Assembly (NCBI RefSeq): GCF_009729075.1
Contig: NZ_VTGY01000015.1
Span: 310,001-374,000, forward strand
DNA length: 64,000 nucleotides
DNA from: Mycolicibacterium sp. CBMA 226
Lineage (GTDB): Bacteria; Actinomycetota; Actinomycetes; Mycobacteriales; Mycobacteriaceae
Direction: 5' to 3'
Both the position numbers and the translations under genes were made by a program. This document shows, piece by piece, positions 41,523 through 50,889 of the stretch. The notes beneath the pieces are model-generated. The model was not told the DNA's origin. It saw nothing but the letters and a program-made list of their open reading frames with translations, and did no database searches. Position 1 is the stretch's first letter, and each line of letters starts with the position of its first letter.

Positions 41523-42740
41523 TTACGAAAGCCGCTCGATGATCATGGCCATACCCTGGCCACCACCGACACACATGGTCTCGATGCCGAACTGCTTGTC
41601 GTGCGTCTGCAGGTTGTTGATCAGCGTCGCGGTGATGCGGGCGCCGGTCATGCCGAACGGGTGGCCGAGGGCGATCGCGCCACCGGAGACGTTCAGGCGG
41701 TCCTCGTCCATGCCCAGGGCGCGGGCCGAGCCCAGCACCTGTACGGCGAAGGCCTCGTTGATCTCGTAGAGGTCGACGTCGCCGATGGCCATGTTGGCGC
41801 GGCCGAGGGCCTGCTTGACGGCCTCGATCGGGCCCAGGCCCATGATCTCCGGCGACAGACCCGACACACCGGTCGAGACGATGCGCGCCAGCGGGGTCAG
41901 GCCGAGGGCCTTGGCCTTCTCGTCGCTCATGATCACGAGGGCGGCGGCGCCGTCGTTCAGCGGGCAGGCGTTACCGGCGGTGATGGTGCCGTTCGGGCGG
42001 AACACCGGCTGCAGCTGGCTGATCTTCTCGTAGGTGGTGCCGGCACGCGGGCCGTCGTCCTTGGAGACGATGGTGCCGTCGGGCAGGGTGACCGGCACGA
42101 TCTCGCGCTCGAAGAAGCCGGCGTTGATGGCTTCCTCGGCCTTGTTCTGCGAGCGGACGCCCCAGTGGTCCTGGTCCTCACGGCTGATGCCGGTGTGGAG
42201 CACGACGTTCTCGGCGGTCTGGCCCATGGCGATGTAGACGTCCGGCAGGACGCCGTCTTCGCGCGGGTCGTGCCACTCGGTGGCGCCTTCGGCCTGCTTG
42301 AGGGTGCGGGCCTGGGCCTCGTCGAACAGCGAGTTCTTGCTGTTCGGGGCACCGTCGGCGGCGCCCACACCGAAGCGGGACACGGTCTCGACACCGGCCG
42401 AGATGAACACGTCGCCCTCGCCGGCCTTGATGGCGTGGAACGCCATGCGGGTGGTCTGCAGCGACGACGAGCAGTAGCGGTTGACGGTGGTGCCCGGCAT
42501 GAAGTCGTAGCCGAGCTCGACGGCCACGGCGCGGCCGATGTTGTAGGCCGCCTCGCCACCGGGCTGTCCGCAACCGATCATCAGGTCGGCAACATCGCGC
42601 GGGTCCAGCGCCGGGACCTTGTCCAGCGCGGCGCGCACCATCTGGGTGGCGAGGTCGTCGGGCCGCATGGTGGCCAACGAGCCCTTGACGGCACGGCCGA
42701 TGGGGGAGCGGGCGGTGGAGACGATGACGGCTTCGGGCAT
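41523..42740 (-). CDS. fadA3: Acetyl-CoA acetyltransferase (thiolase) FadA3
   Basis: 405 residues. The three thiolase signatures are the acyl-accepting Cys90 in TTVNRYCSSSLQTTR, GGAIALGHPFGMTGAR with its histidine, and the C-terminal CVGGGQGMAM with the second cysteine. It catalyses the last step of beta-oxidation or condensation of two acetyl-CoA. Length and position match Rv1074c. Confidence 0.9.
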   Translation of the reverse strand: MPEAVIVSTARSPIGRAVKGSLATMRPDDLATQMVRAALDKVPALDPRDVADLMIGCGQPGGEAAYNIGRAVAVELGYDFMPGTTVNRYCSSSLQTTRMAFHAIKAGEGDVFISAGVETVSRFGVGAADGAPNSKNSLFDEAQARTLKQAEGATEWHDPREDGVLPDVYIAMGQTAENVVLHTGISREDQDHWGVRSQNKAEEAINAGFFEREIVPVTLPDGTIVSKDDGPRAGTTYEKISQLQPVFRPNGTITAGNACPLNDGAAALVIMSDEKAKALGLTPLARIVSTGVSGLSPEIMGLGPIEAVKQALGRANMAIGDVDLYEINEAFAVQVLGSARALGMDEDRLNVSGGAIALGHPFGMTGARITATLINNLQTHDKQFGIETMCVGGGQGMAMIIERLS

Positions 42741-42780
42741 GACGGGCTCCTAAGGATCCAAAAATTGCTTCCTGGCGAAT

Positions 42781-43749
42781 TTATCCCGTGACAGGAGCGA
42801 CGATCGGCGCGGGTACGCCAGTCGTGCGCCGCCACAGGTGCGCCAAGCCGGCCAGGCGGGCCAGCAGACTCGTCACGTCCGCGGTCCGGGAGACCAGCGC
42901 GGATGCCGGCGGGGACTCAGTTGTCCACTCGCCCAACGCTTCACACAAGGCGGGCAGCAGCTGCTGGGCGGCCAGCGAGTACCCGGCGGCCGACGGGTGG
43001 AACATGTCCGGTGAGAAGAGCACCTCGGGGGCCTTGAGGAAATCGGGTGCCAGCAGGTCGGAGAACGGCACCGGCACGCCGCCGTTCGAACGGACCTGAC
43101 CGGCCTGCGCGCGAGCCAGTCGCAGGCCCCGGTTGCGGGCCACCAATCGCAGCGGCTGGGGGATGGCCGCGATGGCGCCGAAGTCCGGGCACGTGCCCAC
43201 GATGACCACCGCACCGCTGGCATGCAGGCGTTGCACGGCGTTGCCGAGCCGGCGGGCCGACTGCCAGATGCCGTTGACGGCGGTGATGTCGTTGGCGCCG
43301 ATCATGATGACGGCGGCGTCCGGGGGTGGGCCGGCCACGAACATGGCATCGATCTGGCCGGACAGCCCCTTCGAGGTAGCCCCCACGATCGCCTTGGTGG
43401 ACAACCGGATTCGCTTGCCGGATTGCTGCGCCAGCCCGCGGGCGAGCAGGACGCCGGGCACCTCGTCGGCGCTGCGGCAGCCGTACCCGGTGGCAGTGGA
43501 GTCACCGAAGATCATCAGGTGGAGGTCGAACGGCACGCCGCGCTGCCATTTCTCGACGGGTCCGCCACCGGGGCTGTAGACGCCGTCGGCGCGCGGCGGG
43601 ACCTCCCATGACTTGGGGATGACCCGGCGTGCCTTGGCGGCTTGGCCGCTCAGGAGGTTTCGGGCCCCGACGTAAAACGAACCCGTCGAGGCAACGGTGG
43701 CTGCGGTCGCCAGAGCGATGGTCGTCCGGCGCGGTGCACGTGTGCCCAC
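42781..43749 (-). CDS. Exported GDSL/SGNH hydrolase (Rv1075c-like)
   Basis: 322 residues from the GTG at 43749; the open frame further upstream is intergenic. An N-terminal signal/anchor (about 9-30, TIALATAATVASTGSFYVGA) precedes the SGNH blocks: block I MIFGDSTATGYG (Ser84), block III GANDITA (about 140) and block V DMFHPSAAGY with the Asp and His. It should act as an esterase on the outer side of the membrane. Length is close to the M. tuberculosis esterase Rv1075c. Confidence 0.83.
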   Translation of the reverse strand: MGTRAPRRTTIALATAATVASTGSFYVGARNLLSGQAAKARRVIPKSWEVPPRADGVYSPGGGPVEKWQRGVPFDLHLMIFGDSTATGYGCRSADEVPGVLLARGLAQQSGKRIRLSTKAIVGATSKGLSGQIDAMFVAGPPPDAAVIMIGANDITAVNGIWQSARRLGNAVQRLHASGAVVIVGTCPDFGAIAAIPQPLRLVARNRGLRLARAQAGQVRSNGGVPVPFSDLLAPDFLKAPEVLFSPDMFHPSAAGYSLAAQQLLPALCEALGEWTTESPPASALVSRTADVTSLLARLAGLAHLWRRTTGVPAPIVAPVTG

Positions 43750-43955
43750 GGCGTTCAGTCTAGGTCGGTTGCCGAGATTCGCAGGGCGATGAACCGCGGG
43801 TGGCCCGGTCACGTAGTCATATCGACTGGGGCATTAATTCGGCGACTTTGATTGTTGCTCTATGTAGCGGTGGCAAGCTAAGTTACGCGGGTTGTTTATC
43901 AAGTGACGTAAATAACGAAGTGCACCGGAACTACAAAGGCGTAGGAGTGGTGGCG

Positions 43956-45008
43956 ATGACCGCACCGAGCAGGGTTGTCAGAACCCATAGCGTTGCTATA
44001 AGTCCTGTTAAGGGGCGGAAACCGCGTCGCTATCCCGTCAGCGACGGCGCGCCGGTAGAGATCGTCGAGGATGGTCCCAGCCTCGCAGGACGCCTCATGT
44101 CGTTAGCCGCGACACTCGCCATCAAGTCAACTCTGACCATCGGCAGCTACGTCCCCAAGGCCCCGTGGCCGTGGGGAATGGTGGACTTCGTCGCCCGGGT
44201 CATGAGGCCCGAACCGGGTACCGTCCGCGCCACCATCGGTTTGCCGAACTGTACGGCGCACCTCGTTCGAGCCAAGGGCGTGCTGCCGGCCGACGGCAGG
44301 CGCAGCGTGATCCTCTACATGCACGGCGGGGCGTTCCTCACCTGTGGTGTGCACACCCACGGCCGTGTGGTCGGCGCGCTGTCGAAGTACGCCGACGCCC
44401 CCGTCCTGGTCGTCGACTACCGAATGATCCCGAAGCATTCGATCGGCGAGGCTCTCGAGGATTGCCACGACGCCTATCGGTGGCTGCGCCTGAAGGGCTA
44501 TGAGCCGGACCAGATCGTGCTGGCCGGCGATTCGGCCGGTGGTTACCTGTCGCTCGCGCTGGCAGAGAGGCTCCAGGAGGACGGCGAGTTGCCGGCCGCG
44601 GTGGCGACCATGTCGCCGCTGTTCGAGATCGACAACGAGAGCCGGGCCCAGCACCCGAACATGAAGTCCGACGCGATGTTCCCGCCGCATGCGTTCGACG
44701 CGCTGGTCGAACTCATCGAGGATGCCGCCTCGCGCCACCTCGTCGACGGAAAGCCTGAAGAGGTCTACGAGCCGCTCGACCACATCGAGCCCGGCCTGCC
44801 GCGCACCCTGATCCACGTGTCCGGTTCCGAGGTACTTCTCAACGACGCCCGCAAGGCCGCGCACATGCTGGCCGCGAGCGGCGTGCCGGTCGAGGTACAC
44901 GTCTGGCCCGGCCAGATGCACGTGTTCCAACTCGCTGCGCCGCTGGTCAAGGAAGCCGACCGCTCGCTGAAGCAGATCGGCGAGTACATCCGCGAGGCAA
45001 CCTGGTAA
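43956..45008 (+). CDS. lipU: HSL-family lipase/esterase LipU
   Basis: 350 residues from the ATG at 43956, with GGAG 9-12 bases upstream; upstream in-frame codons to 43800 are not supported. The hormone-sensitive-lipase motifs are the oxyanion HGG (YMHGGAF, 121-127) and nucleophile Ser193 in GDSAGG. The acidic residue and His are near the C-terminus (WPGQMHVFQL). The N-terminus is about 50 residues longer than I recall for Rv1076. It is 42 bases upstream of cbs and may be co-transcribed with it. Confidence 0.86.
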   Translation: MTAPSRVVRTHSVAISPVKGRKPRRYPVSDGAPVEIVEDGPSLAGRLMSLAATLAIKSTLTIGSYVPKAPWPWGMVDFVARVMRPEPGTVRATIGLPNCTAHLVRAKGVLPADGRRSVILYMHGGAFLTCGVHTHGRVVGALSKYADAPVLVVDYRMIPKHSIGEALEDCHDAYRWLRLKGYEPDQIVLAGDSAGGYLSLALAERLQEDGELPAAVATMSPLFEIDNESRAQHPNMKSDAMFPPHAFDALVELIEDAASRHLVDGKPEEVYEPLDHIEPGLPRTLIHVSGSEVLLNDARKAAHMLAASGVPVEVHVWPGQMHVFQLAAPLVKEADRSLKQIGEYIREATW

Positions 45009-45050
45009 TCCGGCATGCGCAACCGGGGCGCGGCCTGACAACATGTACTC

Positions 45051-46445
45051 ATGCGCATCGCCCGGCACGTCAGTGAGCTCATCGGCAATACGCCTCTGGT
45101 CCAACTGAACTCAGTTGTTCCAGCGGGGTCGGGGGTGGTGGCGGCCAAGATCGAATACCTCAACCCCGGCGGCAGCGCCAAGGACCGCATCGCGGTCAAG
45201 ATGATCGACGCCGCCGAAGAGGCCGGACTGCTCAAGCCGGGCGGGACCATCGTCGAGCCGACCTCCGGCAACACCGGCGTCGGGCTCGCCATCGTGGCGC
45301 AGCAGCGCGGCTACAAGTGCATCTTCGTCTGCCCCGACAAGGTCAGCGAGGACAAGCAGAACGTGTTGCGCGCGTACGGCGCCGACGTCGTCGTCTGCCC
45401 GACGGCCGTGGCCCCCGACCACCCGGACAGCTACTACAGCGTCTCCAACCGACTGGTCACCGAGATCGAGGGTGCCTGGAAGCCGGATCAGTACTCGAAC
45501 CCGAACGGTCCGGCGAGCCACTACGAGACCACCGGCCCGGAGATCTGGGCCGACACCGACGGCAAGGTCACGCATTTCGTGGCGGGCGTCGGGACCGGTG
45601 GCACCATCACCGGCACCGGCCGCTACCTCAAAGAGGTCTCGGGTGGCCGGGTGAAGGTCGTCGGCGTCGACCCCGAGGGTTCGGTGTACTCCGGCGGCAC
45701 CGGCCGGCCGTACCTGGTCGAGGGCGTCGGCGAGGACTTCTGGCCGTCGGCCTACGACCCGAGCGTCCCCGACGAGATCATCGCCGTGTCCGACGCCGAC
45801 TCGTTCGAGATGACCCGGCGCCTGGCGCGCGAAGAGGCCCTGCTGGTGGGGGGCTCGTGCGGCATGGCCGCGGTCGCCGCGATCAAGGTCGCCGAGCGCG
45901 AGGGCCCCGACGCGGTCGTCGTCGTCCTGTTACCGGATGGCGGAAGAGGCTACCTGTCAAAGGTTTTCAACGACGAATGGATGTCGTCGTACGGCTTCCT
46001 GCGCACCCGCCTGGACGGGTCGCCCGAGGAGCACACCGTCGGCGACGTGCTGCGCGGCAAGTCCGGCGCGCTGCCGGACCTGGTGCACACCCACCCGTCG
46101 GAGACCGTGCGCGACGCCATCAACATCCTCCGCGAGTACGGCGTCTCGCAGATGCCTGTGGTCGGCGCCGAGCCGCCGGTGATGGCCGGTGAAGTGGCGG
46201 GCAGCGTCTCCGAACGTGAGCTGCTCTCAGCGGTTTTCGAAGGTCGGGCGAAACTGGCCGACGCGGTGTCGCAGCACATGAGCCCGCCGCTGCCGCTGAT
46301 CGGTGCCGGCGAGCTGGCGTCGGCGGTGGCCAAGGAACTGCGCGAGGTCGACGCCGTCATGGTCGTCGACGACGGCAAGCCGGTGGGCGTGCTGACGCGG
46401 CACGATCTGCTCGGGTTCCTGTCGCAGGGCGGCTCGGCTAAATAG
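45051..46445 (+). CDS. cbs: Cystathionine beta-synthase
   Basis: 464 residues, the length of Rv1077. PLP enzyme: Lys44 in NPGGSAKDRIA binds the cofactor, EPTSGNTGVGLA holds the substrate carboxylate, and GVGTGGTITGTGRYL binds the PLP phosphate. Two C-terminal CBS regulatory domains (about 335-460, SQMPVVGAEPPV and MVVDDGKPVGVLTRHDLLG) follow. It joins homocysteine and serine in reverse transsulfuration. Together with metB it frames the Pro-rich gene cluster. Confidence 0.92.
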   Translation: MRIARHVSELIGNTPLVQLNSVVPAGSGVVAAKIEYLNPGGSAKDRIAVKMIDAAEEAGLLKPGGTIVEPTSGNTGVGLAIVAQQRGYKCIFVCPDKVSEDKQNVLRAYGADVVVCPTAVAPDHPDSYYSVSNRLVTEIEGAWKPDQYSNPNGPASHYETTGPEIWADTDGKVTHFVAGVGTGGTITGTGRYLKEVSGGRVKVVGVDPEGSVYSGGTGRPYLVEGVGEDFWPSAYDPSVPDEIIAVSDADSFEMTRRLAREEALLVGGSCGMAAVAAIKVAEREGPDAVVVVLLPDGGRGYLSKVFNDEWMSSYGFLRTRLDGSPEEHTVGDVLRGKSGALPDLVHTHPSETVRDAINILREYGVSQMPVVGAEPPVMAGEVAGSVSERELLSAVFEGRAKLADAVSQHMSPPLPLIGAGELASAVAKELREVDAVMVVDDGKPVGVLTRHDLLGFLSQGGSAK

Positions 46446-46530
46446 CCCCGTAAGCAGGGGAGATTGACTTATCTTCTCCGGTAGGGCGAGACCGCTCGTT
46501 TCTCGCTAGTTCACCATTGGAAAGGCCGCA

Positions 46531-46911
46531 ATGACCGAGTACCCGCCTCCGCCGCCCGGGAATTTCCCGCCGCCTCCGCCGGGCAATTTCCCGCCGCCTC
46601 CGCCGGGCGGCTACCCGCCGGCCGGCGGATATCCCGGTGCGGGCGGCCCGCCCGACAACAACCTGGTGTGGGGCATCCTCGTCACCATCTTCTGCTGCCT
46701 GCCCTTCGGCATCGTGTCGATCGTCAAGGCGACGCAGGTCAGCGGACTGTGGGCGCAGGGCCGCCCCGACCTGGCGCAGGCCGCCGCCGATGACGCCAAG
46801 AAATGGGCCATGTGGGGTGCCATCGCCGGTGTCGTCGTTGCCGTGCTCTACGTGATCTTCGTCGTCGTGCTCGGCGCGTTCTCGTTCTCGACCTCGTCCT
46901 ATTCGGGATAG
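46531..46911 (+). CDS. Pro-rich CD225/dispanin-family membrane protein
   Basis: 126 residues. The N-terminus (about 1-43) is a repeat of PPPPGNFPPP-type units. The rest has two membrane segments around the CD225 pattern NNLVWGILVTIFCCLPFGIV (about 45-64), KATQVSGLWAQGRPDLAQAA and KKWAMWGAIAGVVVAVLYV. CD225 proteins (as in IFITMs) bend or stiffen membranes. AAAGG near 46522 is a weak RBS. First member of a cluster with similar Pro-rich tails. Confidence 0.78.
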   Translation: MTEYPPPPPGNFPPPPPGNFPPPPPGGYPPAGGYPGAGGPPDNNLVWGILVTIFCCLPFGIVSIVKATQVSGLWAQGRPDLAQAAADDAKKWAMWGAIAGVVVAVLYVIFVVVLGAFSFSTSSYSG

Positions 46912-46923
46912 GTCACACCTCCA

Positions 46924-47352
46924 ATGCAACACCTGCAGCGGCCCAAGGCGGTTAGCCCGCTCCTTGGGCCGCTCGGTGTTGGTGCCGCTGCCGCCGTCAC
47001 GTGTTGCGCGGTGTGGCTCAGCGACCCGACGGTGCCGGGCGGTCCCATTCCGGTCTGCCCGACCAAAGCCCTGTTGGGTATCGATTGCCCCGGCTGCGGC
47101 AGCATGCGAATGCTGTATTCGCTTATGCACGGCGACATTTCGGCTGCTCTGCACTTCAACGCCGTCGCCGTGCTCGCCTTGGTGCTGCTCGTCTGGTCCT
47201 ATGGCGCATGGACTTACGGCCGGGTCGCGGGTAGACAGATCACCAGTTGGCACCATCGTCGTTGGGCCGCTCCGGCTGTTTTGACGGTAGTGTGCATTTG
47301 GTTTGTTATTCGCAATTTGCCGATAGCGCCGTTCATTTCGTTGTACGTGTAG
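46924..47352 (+). CDS. DUF2752 membrane protein
   Basis: 142 residues. Three to four membrane segments and the DUF2752 signature CPTKALLGIDCPGCGSMRML (about 43-62) with the CPxCG-like cysteines. The family is of unknown function and is common in actinobacteria next to CD225 and TM2 proteins. It starts 12 bases after the CD225 gene. Confidence 0.8.
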   Translation: MQHLQRPKAVSPLLGPLGVGAAAAVTCCAVWLSDPTVPGGPIPVCPTKALLGIDCPGCGSMRMLYSLMHGDISAALHFNAVAVLALVLLVWSYGAWTYGRVAGRQITSWHHRRWAAPAVLTVVCIWFVIRNLPIAPFISLYV

Positions 47353-47403
47353 TTCACGTTGTAATTGGAAGCGCCACATCCACATCGCTCGGAGGGACGA
47401 AAG

Positions 47404-48606
47404 ATGACGGACCAACCGACGGAAGGCACGCCGCCGGACGCCAACAAGCCGACGGAGTACATTCCACAGCCACCGCCGAGTGGGTTCCCACCGCCGCCTC
47501 CAGGAGGTGCTCCGACGGAATACCTTCAGCAGCCGCCGCAGGGCGGTGCTGCGACCGAGTACATTCCGCAGGCGCCTCCGGGCGGCTACCCGCCGCCGTC
47601 CCCGCCGCCGGGTGGTGCGTACCCGCCGCCGCCCCCACCTCCGGGTGGTGGCTACCCGCCTCCGCCCGGCGGCTTCCCGCCTCCGCCCGGCGGCTTCCCG
47701 CCGCCGCCGCAGGGTGGCTTCCCGCCGCCGGCTCAAGGTGGTTACGCACCGCCGGCTCAAGGTGGTTATGCGCCCCCGCCCCCGCCGCCGGGAGGTGCCT
47801 ACCCGCCGCCCCCGCCGTCCCAGGGTGGCTTCGCGCCGCCGCCTCCGGGGGGATACCCGCCCGCCGGGTACCAGTACGGTGCGCCGGCTGGTGCGGCTCC
47901 GTTCAGCGTCGGTGACGCCCTGTCGTGGGCGTGGAACAAGTTCACCAAGAACCCGGCACCGCTGATCGTGTCGGCGTTGGTGTACGGCCTCATCGTGGGT
48001 GTGATCGTGGCCATCATCGACTTCGGCGTCCTGGGGCTGGCTGATACTTCGGTGTCCAGCTACTCGTCGGACGACGCCAGCTTCAGCTACTCGTACAGCG
48101 CCACCTCGCTCGGGCCGGCCAGCATCGCCGTATTGGTGCTCGGCTACCTCGTGCTGCTGGTGGTCGCGGCGGCGATCTCGTCGGCCAACTACGTCGGCCT
48201 GCTGGGTATCGCCGACGGACAGCCGACCACCATCGGCTCCTTCTTCAAGCCGCGCTACATCGGCCCGATGATCCTGCTGACGCTCATCGTCGGCGTGCTC
48301 GTGGGCATCGGGTACGTGTTGTGCGTTATCCCCGGTCTGATCGTCGCACTGTTCGCGATATTTGCGCACCCGATCCTGGTCGACCGCAATCTGTCCCCGA
48401 TCGACTCGCTGAAGGCCAGCATCGACATCGTGAAAGCCAATGTCGGACAGGTGATTCTGGTCTGGCTGGTGGCCGGATTGATCGCCGCGGTCGGCGTGCT
48501 CGCCTGCGGCGTCGGTGTCCTGGTCTCCGGCCCGGTCGCCTCGCTGATGCTGGTGTACGCCTACCGTCGCCTCAGTGGTGGGCAGGTCGCCCCGCTGACG
48601 CAGTGA
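47404..48606 (+). CDS. Large Pro-rich membrane protein (Pra-like N-terminus, DUF4013-like C-terminus)
   Basis: 400 residues, ATG with GGAGGGACG upstream. Residues about 1-160 are a low-complexity repeat of PPPPGGYPPP/GGFPPPP/QGGYAPP units, as in the M. tuberculosis proline-rich antigen. The remainder has about six membrane segments (for example NPAPLIVSALVYGLIVGVIV near 180-199), ending with SGPVASLMLVYAYRRLSGG. It resembles DUF4013/glycerophosphoryl-diester-like membrane regions. The tail may bind partners at the pole or wall (inference). Confidence 0.7.
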   Translation: MTDQPTEGTPPDANKPTEYIPQPPPSGFPPPPPGGAPTEYLQQPPQGGAATEYIPQAPPGGYPPPSPPPGGAYPPPPPPPGGGYPPPPGGFPPPPGGFPPPPQGGFPPPAQGGYAPPAQGGYAPPPPPPGGAYPPPPPSQGGFAPPPPGGYPPAGYQYGAPAGAAPFSVGDALSWAWNKFTKNPAPLIVSALVYGLIVGVIVAIIDFGVLGLADTSVSSYSSDDASFSYSYSATSLGPASIAVLVLGYLVLLVVAAAISSANYVGLLGIADGQPTTIGSFFKPRYIGPMILLTLIVGVLVGIGYVLCVIPGLIVALFAIFAHPILVDRNLSPIDSLKASIDIVKANVGQVILVWLVAGLIAAVGVLACGVGVLVSGPVASLMLVYAYRRLSGGQVAPLTQ

Positions 48607-48614
48607 CGTCGTAG

Positions 48615-48658
48615 CCTGTTCGGGGGACGCGGCCGGGCGGTCGCGGCCCCCGAACAGG
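48615..48658 (+). terminator. Strong GC hairpin after the Pro-rich gene
   Basis: CCTGTTCGGGGG (48615-48626) pairs perfectly with CCCCCGAACAGG (48647-48658), with further inner CGCGGCC pairing. No T tract. It lies eight bases after one stop and 17 before the next ATG, so it would at least partially separate the two genes. Confidence 0.65.
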
Positions 48659-48675
48659 TATGACGGCAGCACCAC

Positions 48676-49161
48676 ATGAGACAGGACGATGTGAACTACA
48701 CCCCCTGGTGGGCCCGCGTCGCGGCAAGCGTGATCGACCGGGTCCCGCCCCTGTTCGTCATCATCGTCGGGGGCCTGATCGAGCGGTCCCAGCGTGTGAC
48801 GAAATGCCTTGCCGACCAAGCCGACTACAGCATCGGCCCGTTCTGCGCCACCGGGAACACCGTCGCGGGCGTGCTGATCTGGCTGGCCGGACTCGTCGTC
48901 GCGGTGTTGTTCATGGTGTGGAATCACGGCTACCTGCAGGGCACCACGGGCTCGAGCCTGGGCAAGCGGGTGTTGCGTTTCCAGGTGATCGACGAAAAGA
49001 CGGGAGAGCCCGTCGGATTCGGTCGCTCGGTGGTGCGCCAGCTGGCCCACATCGTCGACGCCGTCCCGGTGTTCGCGGGGTACCTGTTCCCGCTGTGGGA
49101 CGCCAAGCGGCAGACCCTGGCGGACAAGATCATGTCGACCGTCTGCGTTTCGAACCGTTGA
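48676..49161 (+). CDS. RDD-family membrane protein (Pra C-terminal domain homologue)
   Basis: 161 residues. RDD domain with the first helix WWARVAASVIDRVPPLFVII (Arg-Asp pair), then WNHGYLQGTTGSSLGKRVL (about 95-113) and LFPLWDAKRQTLADKIMSTV (about 136-155). This is the same arrangement as the C-terminal half of M. tuberculosis Pra, but without the Pro-rich N-terminus. Its stop overlaps the ATG of a second RDD gene by one base. RDD proteins are small membrane proteins of unclear, possibly transport, function. Confidence 0.82.
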   Translation: MRQDDVNYTPWWARVAASVIDRVPPLFVIIVGGLIERSQRVTKCLADQADYSIGPFCATGNTVAGVLIWLAGLVVAVLFMVWNHGYLQGTTGSSLGKRVLRFQVIDEKTGEPVGFGRSVVRQLAHIVDAVPVFAGYLFPLWDAKRQTLADKIMSTVCVSNR

Positions 49162-49655
49162 TGACGTATGCCGCCTGGTGGCGACGCGCCGCCGCCACCG
49201 TCATCGACCTGCTGCCGCTCGTGATGCTCACTGCGGCCGGTGCAGCGTTGGTGTGGTTCACCCGGGATCGGGTGTGCGACACCGACACCTCCGCATTCGA
49301 CGGCGGCGCACAATGCGGCGACGGCTACTCGACGCTGGGCTACGTCAGCCTGGTCGTGACCTGGGCGCTCATGGTCGGCTACCTGGTCTGGAACTTCGGT
49401 TACCGGCAGGGCCGCACCGGCGCCAGCCTCGGCAAGACTGCCATGCACTGCCGGGTGATCGGTCAAACCTCAGGGGCGCCAATAGGTTTCGCGCGGTCCC
49501 TGCTCCGTCAGGCAGTGCACCTGACCGACCTGCCGGTCGTCGGCTATCTGTGGCCGCTGTGGGATGCCAAGCGGCAGACCTTCGCCGACATGGTCATGGA
49601 GACGGTCTGTGTGACGCCGCCGCGCAAGCGCACCCCCGTCAGCGGAACGCACTGA
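49161..49655 (+). CDS. Second RDD-family membrane protein
   Basis: 164 residues, a tandem paralogue of the preceding gene: YAAWWRRAAATVIDLLPLVM, WNFGYRQGRTGASLGKTAMH and LWPLWDAKRQTFADMVMETV. An external loop has two cysteines (DRVCDTDTS, GGAQCGDG), parallel to those of the first copy. Translation is coupled through TGATG. Its end overlaps the end of the convergent acyl-CoA dehydrogenase gene by 17 bases. Confidence 0.82.
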   Translation: MTYAAWWRRAAATVIDLLPLVMLTAAGAALVWFTRDRVCDTDTSAFDGGAQCGDGYSTLGYVSLVVTWALMVGYLVWNFGYRQGRTGASLGKTAMHCRVIGQTSGAPIGFARSLLRQAVHLTDLPVVGYLWPLWDAKRQTFADMVMETVCVTPPRKRTPVSGTH

Positions 49656-50805
49656 CTCCCGTCAGCGCCTGCCCGATCACCAGCTGGTGCACCTCGGACG
49701 TGCCCTCGTAGGTCAGCACCGACTCCAGGTTGTTGGCGTGCCGGATCACCGGGTACTCCAGCGTGATGCCATTGGCGCCCAACAGGGTTCGGCACTGCCG
49801 GGCGATCTTGATGGCCTCGCGGACGTTGTTCAACTTGCCGACGCTGACCTGCTCGGGCTGAATCTTGCCGGCGTCCTTGAGCCGGCCGAGCTGCAGGGCG
49901 AGCAGCTGCGCCTTGCCGAGTTCGACGGCCATGTCCGCGATCTTGGCCTGCGTCAGTTGGTATTCCGCGAGCGTCTTGTCGAAAACCGTCCGCGTGCCGA
50001 CGTAGTCGAGCGTCGCCTGCAGGCAGTCGCGAGCCGCGCCCACAGCGCCGAACACGATGCCGAACCGCGCCTCTGACAAGCAGCTCAGCGGACCGGACAG
50101 GCCGCGTGCGCCGGGCAGCCGCGCGGACTCGGGTAGCCGGACGTCGTCGAGGCTGAATTCAGAGGTGACCGAGGCCCGCAGCGACATCTTGCGCGTCATC
50201 TCCCGGGCGCTGAAACCCGGTGTGTCCGTGGGCACCGCGAACCCCAGGACGCCTTCCTCGGCGCGGGCCCACACCACTGCGACGTCGGCCACCGACGCGT
50301 TGGTGATCCACATCTTCGACCCGTTGAGCACCCAGTCGTCGCCGTCGCGGCGAGCGGTGGTGCGCATGCCACCGGGGTTGGAACCGAAGTCCGGCTCGGT
50401 GAGACCGAAACAGCCGATCAGATCACCGGCCGCCATCCCGGGCAGCCACTGCTCGCGTTGCTCCTCGCTGCCCCAGTGATGAATCGCGAACATCGCCAGC
50501 GAGCCCTGCACCGACACCAGCGAACGGATGCCGCTGTCCACGGCCTCCAGTTCCTGGCACACCAGCCCGTACGCCGTCGCCGTCGAACCGCTGCAGCCGT
50601 ACCCGGTGAGGTGCATGCCGAGCAGGCCCAGCTTGCCGACCTCGGCCGCGATCTCCCGCACCGGAACCGAACCGTTCTCGAACCACTCGGCGATGTACGG
50701 ACGCAACCGTTGCTCGCCGAACTGGCGCACCATGGTGCGCAGTTCGATGTCCTCGGGGCTCAGCAGATCATCAGTGCCGAGCAGGTTGTCGATCGAGGCG
50801 GTCAT
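49639..50805 (-). CDS. Acyl-CoA dehydrogenase, glutaryl-CoA dehydrogenase-like
   Basis: 388 residues. FAD-binding segments GCFGLTEPDFGSNPGGMRTT (about 131-150) and WITNASVADVAVVWAR; the catalytic glutamate is in TYEGTSEVHQLVIGQ (about 367-381), the place used by glutaryl-CoA and short-chain dehydrogenases. An arginine for the glutaryl carboxylate is not confirmed by eye. It interrupts the run of small membrane genes on the other strand. Confidence 0.86.
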   Translation of the reverse strand: MTASIDNLLGTDDLLSPEDIELRTMVRQFGEQRLRPYIAEWFENGSVPVREIAAEVGKLGLLGMHLTGYGCSGSTATAYGLVCQELEAVDSGIRSLVSVQGSLAMFAIHHWGSEEQREQWLPGMAAGDLIGCFGLTEPDFGSNPGGMRTTARRDGDDWVLNGSKMWITNASVADVAVVWARAEEGVLGFAVPTDTPGFSAREMTRKMSLRASVTSEFSLDDVRLPESARLPGARGLSGPLSCLSEARFGIVFGAVGAARDCLQATLDYVGTRTVFDKTLAEYQLTQAKIADMAVELGKAQLLALQLGRLKDAGKIQPEQVSVGKLNNVREAIKIARQCRTLLGANGITLEYPVIRHANNLESVLTYEGTSEVHQLVIGQALTGVSAFR

Positions 50806-50889
50806 GGTGCAGTTCTACACCGGGAGTTCGGCGGAAAGCGAGGGCAGGCCCCGGCTACGCTGGTCGTTCAGGGACAGACGGGGTGGACG

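Noticed and set aside
41058..42791. 577-residue plus-strand frame opposite fadA3
   Set aside because: Overlaps the AbiEi-like gene end and all of fadA3 on the other strand; no domain.
46438..49050. 870-residue open frame on the minus strand across the Pro-rich genes
   Set aside because: It is the antisense of cbs end, CD225, DUF2752 and the Pro-rich gene. Its Arg-rich runs are the complement of the Pro codon repeats; no start context or domain.
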